Shown here: piece by piece, positions 47,404 through 55,983 of the stretch
Layout: each line of letters opens with the position of its first letter
Position numbering within the stretch: position 1 is the first letter of the stretch
Source: Cellulosilyticum ruminicola JCM 14822
GTDB taxonomy: Bacteria > Bacillota > Clostridia > Lachnospirales > Cellulosilyticaceae
Assembly (NCBI RefSeq): GCF_001311925.1
Contig: NZ_BBCG01000015.1
Span: forward strand, 1 to 64,000
DNA: 64,000 bases
Direction: 5' to 3'
Program-made: the position numbers and the translations under genes
Notes under the pieces: model-generated
Database searches by the model: none
Seen by the model: the letters and a program-made list of their open reading frames with translations, nothing else
What the model was told of the DNA's origin: nothing

Positions 47404-48699
47404 ATGAGAAAAGAAGGAAATGAAGGTAGTGCATTAGCATTATTACCTTTAGGTGTGTTTTTAATATTATTCCTAGGAGTAGGAATCAGAACGAATGACT
47501 TTTATAAAATGCCAGTATTAATAGCATTTATGATTGCAACAGCTGTGGCATTAACATTTAATAGAAAGAAATCATTTGAAGAAAAGATTGAGATGTTTTG
47601 TAAGGGTGCTGGTCATACAGATATTATGATGATGTGCATTATCTTTATTTTAGCTGGTGCCTTTGCTTCTGTAGCCAAAGCTATGGGCGGCGTAGAATCT
47701 ACTGTTAACTTAAGTCTGCATTTAATTCCATCTAAGTTCTTAGTAGGCGGCTTATTCCTAATTGCTTGTTTTATTTCACTTGCTATGGGAACATCTGTAG
47801 GAACGATTACAGCACTTACACCAATCGGACTTGGTATCGCTGAAACAACAGGTATGCCAATACCACTTGTAATTGGAGCAATTGTTGGTGGTGGAATGTT
47901 TGGAGATAACCTCTCTATGATTTCAGATACCACAATTACAGCAGTACGTACTCAAGGCTGTGAATTAAAAGATAAGTTTAAAGTAAACTTTTTAATTGTT
48001 TTACCAGCTGCAATTATTACAATCATTATTTTAACTATAATGGCAGGTCAATATCATCAAGAACTTACTGGTGAATATGCTTATGAATGGGTGAAAGTAA
48101 TCCCATATCTTGCAGTATTACTTGGTGCAATTTTAGGCGTGAATGTGTTTATCTTACTTGCAGGGGGAACAGTACTTGCAGGAATTGTGGGCGTTGTAAC
48201 AGGTAGCTTTGGAGTATTTGATGCAATAGGCGCAGCTTCTAATGGAATGATTGGTATGGCAGAAATGGTACTACTTGCAATGATTATTGGTGGAACATTA
48301 GAGCTTATCAAAGAAAATGGTGGTATTGATTACTTAGTGAACTTTGTAAAACGTTGTATACGTACAAAGAAAGGTGCAGAGTTTGGTATTGCTGCCCTTG
48401 TAAGTCTTGTAGATATGTGTACAGCCAATAATACAATTGCCATCGTTATGGCAGGACCACTTGCAAAAGATATTGCTGATGAATATGATATTGATCCTAG
48501 AAGAACAGCTAGTATCTTAGATATCTTTGGGGCATGTATTCAAGGGATCATTCCTTACGGAGCACAGCTCATTGTAGCATCAGGTCTTGCAGGAATTTCA
48601 CCTATTGCAATTTTAAAATATTTACATTATCCAGTGCTTATGGGTATTTGTGGCCTTATTGCTATAGCAATTGGTTTTCCTAAGTTTAAAAATAAATAA
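47404..48699 (+). CDS. Na+/H+ antiporter, NhaC-like family
   Basis: 431 residues with about 11-12 membrane segments. Conserved blocks are GTSVGTITALTPIGLGIAE, GGMFGDNLSMISDTTITAVR with the polar residues of the transport path, and LVDMCTANNTIAIVMAG. It exchanges sodium for protons across the membrane. A close alternative would be an arginine/ornithine-type member of the same superfamily, but no catabolic genes adjoin. AGGAAGGTG precedes the ATG. Confidence 0.87.
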   Translation: MRKEGNEGSALALLPLGVFLILFLGVGIRTNDFYKMPVLIAFMIATAVALTFNRKKSFEEKIEMFCKGAGHTDIMMMCIIFILAGAFASVAKAMGGVESTVNLSLHLIPSKFLVGGLFLIACFISLAMGTSVGTITALTPIGLGIAETTGMPIPLVIGAIVGGGMFGDNLSMISDTTITAVRTQGCELKDKFKVNFLIVLPAAIITIIILTIMAGQYHQELTGEYAYEWVKVIPYLAVLLGAILGVNVFILLAGGTVLAGIVGVVTGSFGVFDAIGAASNGMIGMAEMVLLAMIIGGTLELIKENGGIDYLVNFVKRCIRTKKGAEFGIAALVSLVDMCTANNTIAIVMAGPLAKDIADEYDIDPRRTASILDIFGACIQGIIPYGAQLIVASGLAGISPIAILKYLHYPVLMGICGLIAIAIGFPKFKNK

Positions 48700-48710
48700 A
48701 GAATATATAA

Positions 48711-48752
48711 AAAAGATATCAGAGGTTTATAATAACCTGTTGATATCTTTTA
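48711..48752 (+). terminator. Terminator after the antiporter
   Basis: AAAAGATATCA..GGTTTATAATAACC..TGATATCTTTTAT forms a two-part stem right after the gene. Confidence 0.7.
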
Positions 48753-48783
48753 TATATGAAATTATCATGTAAGAATAAAAAAT

Positions 48784-48909
48784 GTAAAAGCAAAAATGCT
48801 CTATCTGGCAACAATGAAAATCACACAAAAATGGACAATGAGATATAGGGGTTGGGATTTAGTATTTAATCAGCTTCATTCTGGAAAAGATGGAAGAAAA
48901 ACCATATAA
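48784..48909 (+). pseudogene. IS256-family transposase C-terminal fragment
   Basis: 42 codons read VKAKMLYLATMKITQKWTMR followed by YRGWDLVFNQL. This matches the extreme C-terminus of Mutator/IS256 transposases (LYLA...KKWT..IRNW...LNQ). No catalytic part remains. Confidence 0.6.
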
Positions 48910-49015
48910 TCTTCTGCATATAAATGCATTGTATAATACACTTAAAAACAAGAAATCTGAACCTGCTAAATTCTATGAATTACGTTTTCGAATAGTGAGA
49001 TTTCCTATTTCATAA
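48896..49015 (+). pseudogene. Second transposase fragment (IS4-like)
   Basis: 40 codons in another frame, overlapping the previous scrap, include KSEPAKFYELRFRIVRFPIS. This resembles the YxLRFRIVRFxIS segment of IS4-type transposases. Two unrelated transposase pieces joined end to end show repeated insertion and deletion here. The next 350 bases to the tRNA hold nothing recognisable. Confidence 0.45.
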
Positions 49016-49369
49016 ACTTCATATAAGCCTGATAGGCATAGGAAACGACACCTAACTATTAAGATTTTTCATAGCTTCCTTTATATGTTAGCATAAATTT
49101 TTATAATTGAATAGAAATTTTGAGACAGATGCAAATCGGTCTATTTGTAGTACCTAAAAATGGATTTAAGAAGACATTTTGTATTCTCTCTTTTTGCTTT
49201 CCTTGAATTGTTACAGCATAGATGTTATGCTTATAAAAAGACCAAAAATCAGATGCCGTAAACACAAAAAAATCAGATGTTCCAATGAGAACACATGTTA
49301 ATTAGATACATCAAAAACAATCTCTCTATTGAACTCCCAACATAAAAGTGTTAAACTTAAAATGTATAA

Positions 49370-49443
49370 GCACGCATAGTTCAGCTGGATAGAGCGTCTG
49401 ACTTCGGATCAGAATGTCGTGGGTTCGAATCCTACTGCGTGTG
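49370..49443 (+). tRNA. tRNA-Arg (anticodon TCG)
   Basis: A 74-base cloverleaf. The acceptor stem GCACGCA/TGCGTGT has a G-T pair at the end, the D-arm starts GTTCAGC, the anticodon arm is TCTGA-CTTCGGA-TCAGA and the T-arm is GTGGG-TTCGAAT-CCTAC. CCA is not encoded. It reads CGA codons. Confidence 0.95.
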
Positions 49444-49454
49444 TAAGCATGAAG

Positions 49455-49492
49455 AGAAGCCTATAGATTTTAGAATCTTAGGCTTCTTTTTT
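49455..49492 (+). terminator. Terminator of tRNA-Arg
   Basis: AGAAGCCTA pairs with TAGGCTTCT, followed by TTTTT. Confidence 0.7.
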
Positions 49493-49635
49493 GCCTAGAA
49501 GCTTACTATTACATATATAAATTGACACACAATTTGTAAACAGTTTAGATTTTCTTAAATTGTGTTATATTACTATTAGGAAAATCATTATTTTATAAGT
49601 ATTAATTAGGGTTTAAGAATTTATGGGGTGATCAA

Positions 49636-50400
49636 ATGGGAGAATTAAATGTTGATTTTATAAATCTAACGAAGGAGAATTTACCTACTGAACATATATC
49701 ATGTATTATTCGCAGTAAGAAGGTGCATCCGGGGATAGAGGCTAAGAAGCAGTGGCTTTGGGAGAGATTTGATGAGGGACATGTTTTTAGAAAATTAAAT
49801 GTTAAGGCGACTGTTTTTATTGAATATGCGCCATTAGAAAAGGCTTGGGTGCCTATTGAGGGGGACAATTATTATTATATTTATTGCTTATGGGCTTCAG
49901 GCAGTGGTTATAAAGGTAAGGGCTATGGGAAGGCTATGATGGAATATTGTATTGCAGATGCTAGGGAAAATGGAAAGTCTGGCATTTGTATGTTAGGTGC
50001 CAAAAAGCAAAAAGCTTGGCTGACAGATCAGGCTTTTGCTAAAGGATTTGGCTTTGAGGTAGTGGATACCACAGAAAGTGGCTATGAGTTACTTGCTCTT
50101 TCTTTTGATGGGACAACCCCTCATTTTACACAGGGGGCTAAGGCTTCAAAAATTGCAAATGAAGAGCTGACTATTTATTATGATATGCAGTGCCCTTATG
50201 TATATCAAAATATAGAGCTTATTAAAGAACATTGTGAAACAAATAATGTACCTGTTTCATTCATTAAAGTAGATACCTTAGAGAAAGCTAAAGCATTACC
50301 TTGTGTGTTTAATAACTGGGCTATGTTTTACAAAGGAAAATTTGAGACAGTGAATTTAATATTAGATATGGCAAAACTACAAAAAATGTTACAGAGGTAG
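49636..50400 (+). CDS. YoaP-like GNAT acetyltransferase
   Basis: 254 residues. The N-terminal GNAT fold (about 30-155) has the acetyl-CoA motif SGSGYKGKGYGKAMMEYCIADA. The C-terminal part has YYDMQCPYVYQNIELIK and LPCVFNNWAMFYKGKF, the thioredoxin-like YoaP domain seen after GNAT in this family. The substrate is unknown. ATG at 49636 with GGGGTGAT upstream. It directly follows the tRNA-Arg terminator. Confidence 0.85.
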   Translation: MGELNVDFINLTKENLPTEHISCIIRSKKVHPGIEAKKQWLWERFDEGHVFRKLNVKATVFIEYAPLEKAWVPIEGDNYYYIYCLWASGSGYKGKGYGKAMMEYCIADARENGKSGICMLGAKKQKAWLTDQAFAKGFGFEVVDTTESGYELLALSFDGTTPHFTQGAKASKIANEELTIYYDMQCPYVYQNIELIKEHCETNNVPVSFIKVDTLEKAKALPCVFNNWAMFYKGKFETVNLILDMAKLQKMLQR

Positions 50401-50565
50401 AATCTTCTCTATGAAGGTTCTATATTTTTGTATAGATGTATGAAATTTTCAGGTGAATTTTTATGTGACAAAGTCACAGAATAAAATTTTTAATGCTGAT
50501 ATATTAACAAAGAATTTATTAGACTGTCCGTTGGCGGTAAGGAGGTTTTAGGATGAGAGGAGATT

Positions 50566-50785
50566 ATGAATTCTATTAATTATTCAATGGTATTTGTTTT
50601 TTCTATACTAGTAGGGGCATTTATTGCATATAGAACATCTAGGAAAAATGAGAAGCAAGAGGTTATGCAGGAATATGTCCGAGAACATGTGTAGGTGCTA
50701 TGGGTGGAGTGGTTTATTATTAATGGGTATACTATTTATGAGTGGTGCTTATTTATTACCTAGCTCAATCTTAAACAATAAATAA
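50566..50785 (+). pseudogene. Small two-helix membrane protein, two-base frameshift
   Basis: Starting at ATG 50566 (GAGAGGAG upstream), it encodes a hydrophobic helix (YSMVFVFSILVGAFIAYRTS) and a charged stretch. After a two-base loss at about 50684-50686 (GAACATG for GAAAACATG) it reads CRCYGWSGLLLMGILFMSGA and ends at 50785. The repaired length is 73 residues. The family is not recognised. It is followed closely by the Crp/Fnr gene and may share its transcript. Confidence 0.45.
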
Positions 50786-50806
50786 TTAGGGAGAAGCTAA
50801 AATAAC

Positions 50807-51481
50807 ATGGAGAAAGTTAATTATTTAGAGGAAATCTTACCTTTTTGGAAAAGCTTATTACAAAGTGAAAAAGAAGAATTAGTTCAAAATAGTTCGATTG
50901 CCCAATATGATCAAGGTGAGATTGTACATGTTAAAAATGCAGAGTGTACAGGAATTTTAATTGTAATAAATGGTGCATTTAGAAGTTATATTGCTGCCCC
51001 TAGTGGAAGAGAAATTACGTTATTTAAATTATATGAGAGAGATATTTGTATGTTATCGGCTGCTTGCGTTTTTAGTAACATCACTTATGATATTAATTTA
51101 TGTGCTATAGAGGAGGCGAAAGCTATTATTATTGAAAGTACTACTTTTAAAGCTTTAGCGCAGAAAAATAGTGCCGTTTTAGAGTTTCTTCTTTATATTA
51201 CGCAAAGTAAATTATCAGATGTCATGTATACTTTAGAACAAGCCATTTTCTTTCCATTAGATTATAGAATTGCACAGTTTTTATATGAACAAAGTTTAAT
51301 ATCTGAGACAAACGATTTAGAATTAATCCATGAGATGATTGCAAATCATTTAGGTAGTTCAAGAGAAGTGGTGAGTAGAATACTTAAGAAATTTGAAAAA
51401 GAAGGGCTTGTGACATTAACAAGAGGACATATTAAAATTAAAGATTCAGGGCAGCTACTAGATAAGATAAAGAAAGGATAA
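50807..51481 (+). CDS. Crp/Fnr-family transcriptional regulator
   Basis: 224 residues. An N-terminal cyclic-nucleotide-type beta barrel (about 20-125: IVHVKNAECTGILIVINGAF, then SGREITLFKLYERDI) precedes a C-terminal winged helix (about 155-218: IHEMIANHLGSSREVVSRIL followed by KKFEKEGLVTLTRG). No N-terminal Cys cluster, so it is not a classic Fnr oxygen sensor. The following UDG-fold gene starts 5 bases after its stop and is probably co-transcribed. Confidence 0.9.
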   Translation: MEKVNYLEEILPFWKSLLQSEKEELVQNSSIAQYDQGEIVHVKNAECTGILIVINGAFRSYIAAPSGREITLFKLYERDICMLSAACVFSNITYDINLCAIEEAKAIIIESTTFKALAQKNSAVLEFLLYITQSKLSDVMYTLEQAIFFPLDYRIAQFLYEQSLISETNDLELIHEMIANHLGSSREVVSRILKKFEKEGLVTLTRGHIKIKDSGQLLDKIKKG

Positions 51482-51486
51482 CTTGA

Positions 51487-52227
51487 ATGAAACAAATGCC
51501 AAAGATTAAGGATTATTATAATGAGATTGCGAAGCTCCCTTTAAAAAAGACTTATACAAAAGAGGAGCTTATTGTGCCGGAGTTTTGTATAGAGGAAGAG
51601 GGGAATATTTCAATCTATTATAATACCCATAATGAATATATGAATCCTAATGGTAAGGTATTTATTGTAGGAATTACACCTGGATTTGCCCAAATGAATA
51701 CTTCTATTATAGCAGCTAGAAAGTGCATTGAAGAAGGTGTGCCATTGGAAGAAATGCCTTATATTTGCAAGAAGGAAGCTAGGTTTAGTGGGACTTTAAG
51801 AAAAAATATTATAGAGATGCTAGATGAACTCAATGTACAAGAAGCTTTAGGCATTTGTTCTACAGCAGAGCTTTTTGGAGATAGAGATGATTTATTGCAT
51901 ACGACATCTATGCTACCTTTTGCGACTTTTGTAAAAGGTAAAAATTATACAGGCCATACACCGGATTTAATGAAGAATGAATTATTAATGGATTATGTAA
52001 AAGCTTTCTTTTATCCTCAAGTAGAAATGTTAAAGGATGCTTTCATTATACCTTTAGGCAGATGTGTAGAAAACATAGTTTTAGAATGTATTCAGGAAGG
52101 AAAGCTAAAGGAGTCTCAATGTTTATTAGGTTTTCCTCATCCTTCTGGAGCCAATGTGAATCGTAAGAAGCAATTTGAAGCAGAAAAGCAGCAGATGCAA
52201 GAGAAAATTGAGCAATTTTTCAAATAG
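51487..52227 (+). CDS. Uracil-DNA glycosylase-superfamily protein
   Basis: 246 residues. The UDG fold is marked by VFIVGITPGFAQ (motif 1) and LLGFPHPSGANVNRK (motif 2, with the H-P-S). The middle region MLPFATFVKGKNYTGHTP is also family-like. The polar catalytic residue of classical UDG is not obvious, so it may act on a base lesion or may not be a glycosylase. It follows the Crp/Fnr gene by 5 bases. Confidence 0.75.
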   Translation: MKQMPKIKDYYNEIAKLPLKKTYTKEELIVPEFCIEEEGNISIYYNTHNEYMNPNGKVFIVGITPGFAQMNTSIIAARKCIEEGVPLEEMPYICKKEARFSGTLRKNIIEMLDELNVQEALGICSTAELFGDRDDLLHTTSMLPFATFVKGKNYTGHTPDLMKNELLMDYVKAFFYPQVEMLKDAFIIPLGRCVENIVLECIQEGKLKESQCLLGFPHPSGANVNRKKQFEAEKQQMQEKIEQFFK

Positions 52228-52329
52228 TAAACAGTCTTAAAATGTGGCAAAAGTGGACAGGTAAAGAGGCTTGTGCTACCATGTAGTGGAATGAATACAA
52301 TGAACGTACAAGCCTTGAGGAGGAATAAA

Positions 52330-53085
52330 ATGATTGCAAATTATCACACACATACGAGATGGTGTAACCATGCTGTAGGAGAAATAGAAGATTATATTAA
52401 GGCGGCTATAGAAGCTGGACTTAAAGAGATTGCAATTACAGATCATGTGCCACAAATTGAAAATGATGATATGGCTAGAATGAGATGGGAAGAGTTTGCT
52501 GCTTTCAATAAAGAGTTAGATGAACAAATAGAGAAATATAAAGATGAAATTCGCGTCATTAAAGGGTTTGAATGCGAATATTACCCTGAAAAAATAGAGA
52601 CTTATAAAATGTTCCGCAAGGAATATGGCTATGAGATTTTAATACTTGGTCAACACTGGTGTGATCATAAACGTATTGACAGCTTTGCAAAGAAAGAAGA
52701 TGAAAAGCCTTTATATATCTATGCCAATGAAGTATGTGAAGGATTAGAAACAGGTATATTTACTTTCTTAGCTCATCCTGATTTAATTCTTGAGAAATAC
52801 AATGATGACAAATGGGATATGCACAGTGAAAAGGTTATGCGTCAAATCTTTAGTACATGTGAACGTTTAAATATTCCAGTTGAAATCAATGTAAATGGTT
52901 TACGTGGTGGCAGAAGATATCCTGTTTCAGAAGCACTTAAACTATCTAAGGAATATAAACTAACTTATTTAATTAATTCAGATGCTCATGATCCTAGATT
53001 TTTAAGCGATGAAGCTATTGCTAAGACTGAAGCATTAGCTAAGTCTTTTAATATAGAAGTAACACCTATGTTAGGGAAGTTTTAA
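52330..53085 (+). CDS. PHP-domain phosphatase (histidinol-phosphatase type)
   Basis: 251 residues. The metal-binding PHP motifs are NYHTHTRWCNHA, EIAITDHVPQ, GFECEYYPE, LGQHWCDH, FLAHPDL and INSDAHDPRFL, in the order of the HisK-type family. Without his genes nearby the true substrate may differ from histidinol phosphate. The ATG at 52330 follows GAGGAGGA; the longer frame upstream lacks such a site. Confidence 0.88.
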   Translation: MIANYHTHTRWCNHAVGEIEDYIKAAIEAGLKEIAITDHVPQIENDDMARMRWEEFAAFNKELDEQIEKYKDEIRVIKGFECEYYPEKIETYKMFRKEYGYEILILGQHWCDHKRIDSFAKKEDEKPLYIYANEVCEGLETGIFTFLAHPDLILEKYNDDKWDMHSEKVMRQIFSTCERLNIPVEINVNGLRGGRRYPVSEALKLSKEYKLTYLINSDAHDPRFLSDEAIAKTEALAKSFNIEVTPMLGKF

Positions 53086-53316
53086 TTAAAAATGTAGAAT
53101 AACCTTTATAAGCTAAGTACATAATAAGAATTAATGAAATGAATAAAGCAATAAAATTAAATATGGCAAAACGTTTTTGTAAAAAGCTTGCAAAACGTTC
53201 GGGTTTTATGTATACTAATATAGCAAGTGACAAGTAAAATTTGTTTTTGCGACATAATGAAGAAAAAATAACTAGAATGAATACATAAATTAGACTTGGA
53301 ACAGGGGTTAAAAACT

Positions 53317-54375
53317 ATGAGTAGAAAGTTATTAAGAAATATCGTATGTGGATTTATAGCAATGTCAGTATTAGCTGGATGTGGTGCAAGTACAGGAAAT
53401 ACTAATAAAAGTGATTTACAAGTAGGTCTTGTAACAAACATTGGTTCAATTGATGATAAATCATTCAATCAAGGTTCTTGGGAAGGCATCCAATCAGCAG
53501 CTCAAAAATTTGGAATCAAATCTAAATATCTTCAACCAGGTGGAGAATCAGATGCAGAGATTCTTAAGGAAATTGCTAACTTTGATGAAGCAGGATACGA
53601 TATGGTAGTTGCCCCTGGCTTCAAATTTACACAATCAATTACACAAGCACAAAGTAAATATCCAGATAAAAAATTCATGATTATTGATGCTGTACCAGAG
53701 ACAGTAGGCAATAATACAGTAGCAGTTTTATTTGATGAGCATGAAGCAGGATTTTTAGCAGGACTTGCAACTGCTGTAGAGCTCAAAGAAGCAAATGTTG
53801 GCTTTATTGGTGGTATGGCAACAGATGCAGTTAACAGATACAATTGGGGATTCCAACAAGGTATTCAATTTGCAAATGAAAACTATGGAACAAGTATGAC
53901 AATGTTACCAGAGAACTTCATTTATCAAGGAACATTTACTGATGTGGCAGCTGGACAACAAATCAGCGCACAACTTTATGATCGTGGAGTAAATGTTATC
54001 TTTAGTGCAGCTGGAGCAGTAGGTACAGGTGTTATTAAAGAAGCTAGAGAACGTGCACAAGGCGGCGAAAAAGTTTGGGTCGTTGGTGTTGATGTAGATC
54101 AATATGATGACGGGTTATACAATGATACGCAGTCAGTTGTATTAACATCAGCTATGAAAAAAATTAGTACAGCAACATATGATGTGATTGCGGATGCAAT
54201 TGAGGGAGCGTATAAAGGTGGTCAAACGCTCACATATGGTGTACAAAATGATGGGGTAGGTATTCCAGAAGTGAATCCTAACCTTAATGAAGAAACTACA
54301 AAAGTAGTAAACGAAGCATATGCTAAAATTAAAGCTGGCGAAATTATAGTAGTGGCTGATCAAGGAATTTTATAA
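53317..54375 (+). CDS. BMP/PnrA-family substrate-binding lipoprotein
   Basis: 352 residues. Lipobox LAGC near residue 22, then the BMP fold: VGLVTNIGSIDDKSFNQGSW at the ligand site, VAPGFKFTQSITQAQSKYPD, DEHEAGFLAGLATA, VGFIGGM and VVGVDVDQYDDG. These proteins bind nucleosides for an ABC importer (PnrA type). The permease and ATPase genes are not next to it. The ATG at 53317 gives a clean lipoprotein signal. A direct repeat GCAAAACGTT occurs upstream at 53166 and 53190. Confidence 0.92.
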   Translation: MSRKLLRNIVCGFIAMSVLAGCGASTGNTNKSDLQVGLVTNIGSIDDKSFNQGSWEGIQSAAQKFGIKSKYLQPGGESDAEILKEIANFDEAGYDMVVAPGFKFTQSITQAQSKYPDKKFMIIDAVPETVGNNTVAVLFDEHEAGFLAGLATAVELKEANVGFIGGMATDAVNRYNWGFQQGIQFANENYGTSMTMLPENFIYQGTFTDVAAGQQISAQLYDRGVNVIFSAAGAVGTGVIKEARERAQGGEKVWVVGVDVDQYDDGLYNDTQSVVLTSAMKKISTATYDVIADAIEGAYKGGQTLTYGVQNDGVGIPEVNPNLNEETTKVVNEAYAKIKAGEIIVVADQGIL

Positions 54376-54391
54376 TTCTAAAGTTCAAACT

Positions 54392-54433
54392 TAAAAGGGT
54401 GATATGATAGTGGTGGGTCATATCACCCTTTTT
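54392..54433 (+). terminator. Terminator after the BMP lipoprotein
   Basis: AAAAGGGTGATATGA pairs with TCATATCACCCTTTTT, 16 bases after the stop. Confidence 0.8.
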
Positions 54434-54512
54434 AATATGCATTAAAACTTTACAGAAGATTGAAAATATATATATACTATAATTATAGACAAAATAGACT
54501 AGGGGGAGAGTC

Positions 54513-55100
54513 ATGAAGATAATTGCATATGATTTTGATAAGACAGTTTATGATGGAGATAGTTCTATTAATTTCTATAAGTATTGTTTAAAAAGAAAGC
54601 CTAGTATTTTAAAATATATACCTATTCAGCTTTATGCTACAGTTATGCACTATGGTTTAAAGAAGTGGCCTAAAGTAAAAATGAAAGAAAAATACTTTAT
54701 GTTTCTCAGGGACATTCCTAATATAGAGGAATGGGTAAATGATTATTGGAAAATACATAAATCAAAATTAAAAGGATGGTATATGCAAAAGGATCATCAG
54801 ATAGATATTATCATATCTGCATCACCAGAATTTTTGTTGACATCTATTTGTAAAGAGATTGGTGTAAAGAAGTTAATTGCCTCTAAGGTAGACGCTAAAA
54901 CAGGAAAGTTTGATGGAGAAAATTGTTATGGAGAAGAAAAGGTAGTACGTCTCAATGAATATATGAGCGATTATGAAATGGCAGAGTTTTATTCTGATTC
55001 CTTATCGGATACACCTTTAGCTCGTTTGGCGAAAAAAAGTTATATTGTTATTGGTGACAGGCTTGTAGATTGGAAAGAGTATGAAGAAAAACATAAATAA
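54513..55100 (+). CDS. HAD-IB-type phosphatase
   Basis: 195 residues. The nucleophile motif IIAYDFDKTVYDGD, then a helical cap (about 20-90), IIISASPEFLL (motif II Ser) and the late acidic motif FYSDSLSDTPLA place it in the SerB-like HAD-IB group. The substrate is unknown; small phosphate esters are likely. It is preceded by GGGGGAG and closed by its own terminator (55102-55147). Confidence 0.88.
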   Translation: MKIIAYDFDKTVYDGDSSINFYKYCLKRKPSILKYIPIQLYATVMHYGLKKWPKVKMKEKYFMFLRDIPNIEEWVNDYWKIHKSKLKGWYMQKDHQIDIIISASPEFLLTSICKEIGVKKLIASKVDAKTGKFDGENCYGEEKVVRLNEYMSDYEMAEFYSDSLSDTPLARLAKKSYIVIGDRLVDWKEYEEKHK

Positions 55101-55101
55101 G

Positions 55102-55147
55102 AATAATTAAGGAGATAACTTAAAAAAGATGTCTCCTTAATTATTTT
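55102..55147 (+). terminator. Terminator after the HAD gene
   Basis: AATAATTAAGGAGA pairs with TCTCCTTAATTATTTT. Confidence 0.7.
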
Positions 55148-55247
55148 ATGAAAATTAAGGATAAAAAGACAAAGTTTGATAAAATAAGGGAAAAATAATA
55201 TAATTGATTGAAGAAAATGTATAGAGTGATATAAGAAGGTGATAAAA

Positions 55248-55973
55248 ATGCTATCAATCATGATATGTGATGATGAAGAGATTTATGTAAAAGAGCTATC
55301 ACGAATGATAAAGGAGGAATTAGAGGAGTTAAATATCGAGTATGATTTAGAGGCGTGTACTTCTCCTAAAAAATTAGTTTCAGAATATGATAAACGGGAA
55401 GATAGTATTGATTTGATCTTTCTAGATATTGATATGCCGGAAATGGATGGCATTGATGTTGCTGAAGCTATAAGACAAATAGATGAAGAAGTAACCATTG
55501 TACTCATAACATCCATGGAAGATAGAGTATATGATGCCTTTGGTTACAATATTTATAAATTTATACGTAAAGGCTTAGAGATGGAGGAACGAAAAAGCTT
55601 AATTAGACAATGCATTAAGTATGTAGAGGGAAAAAAGAATATATATTTATTTAATACTGAACAAGAAGTACTTAAACTGAGAGAAAATGAGATTATATAT
55701 TTTGAAATAGAGCTTCGTAAGTTTTATATGCAGACGACGAAGGGACGTTACCGTATTATGGTAACACGATTTGAAGATATATTAGAAATTATAAAGAATA
55801 ATAGTAACTTTGCAATGCCTAATAGATCCACACTAATTAATATGCGTTATGTAAGGACAATTACAAAAGACTTAAAAATTTTAACAGACTTTAGTGGGAA
55901 ACAAGAAACCATCTTAATAAGTAGAAATAAGAAAAAAGCATTTTATAGTAAATTTGTGGCATACATAAAATAG
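55248..55973 (+). CDS. LytTR response regulator (AgrA-like)
   Basis: 241 residues. The receiver domain has IMICDDEE with the acidic pocket, the phosphorylated Asp in IFLDIDMPEMDGIDVA and VLITSMED. A LytTR DNA-binding domain follows (about 140-240: ENEIIYFEIELRKFYMQTTK, FAMPNRSTLINMRYV). The ATG at 55248 sits at ideal distance from AGAAGGTGAT; an earlier GTG overlaps that site. It is the first gene of an agr-like locus. Its probable targets are the three 21-bp repeats before agrB. Confidence 0.88.
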   Translation: MLSIMICDDEEIYVKELSRMIKEELEELNIEYDLEACTSPKKLVSEYDKREDSIDLIFLDIDMPEMDGIDVAEAIRQIDEEVTIVLITSMEDRVYDAFGYNIYKFIRKGLEMEERKSLIRQCIKYVEGKKNIYLFNTEQEVLKLRENEIIYFEIELRKFYMQTTKGRYRIMVTRFEDILEIIKNNSNFAMPNRSTLINMRYVRTITKDLKILTDFSGKQETILISRNKKKAFYSKFVAYIK

Positions 55974-55983
55974 GAGAACAGAG

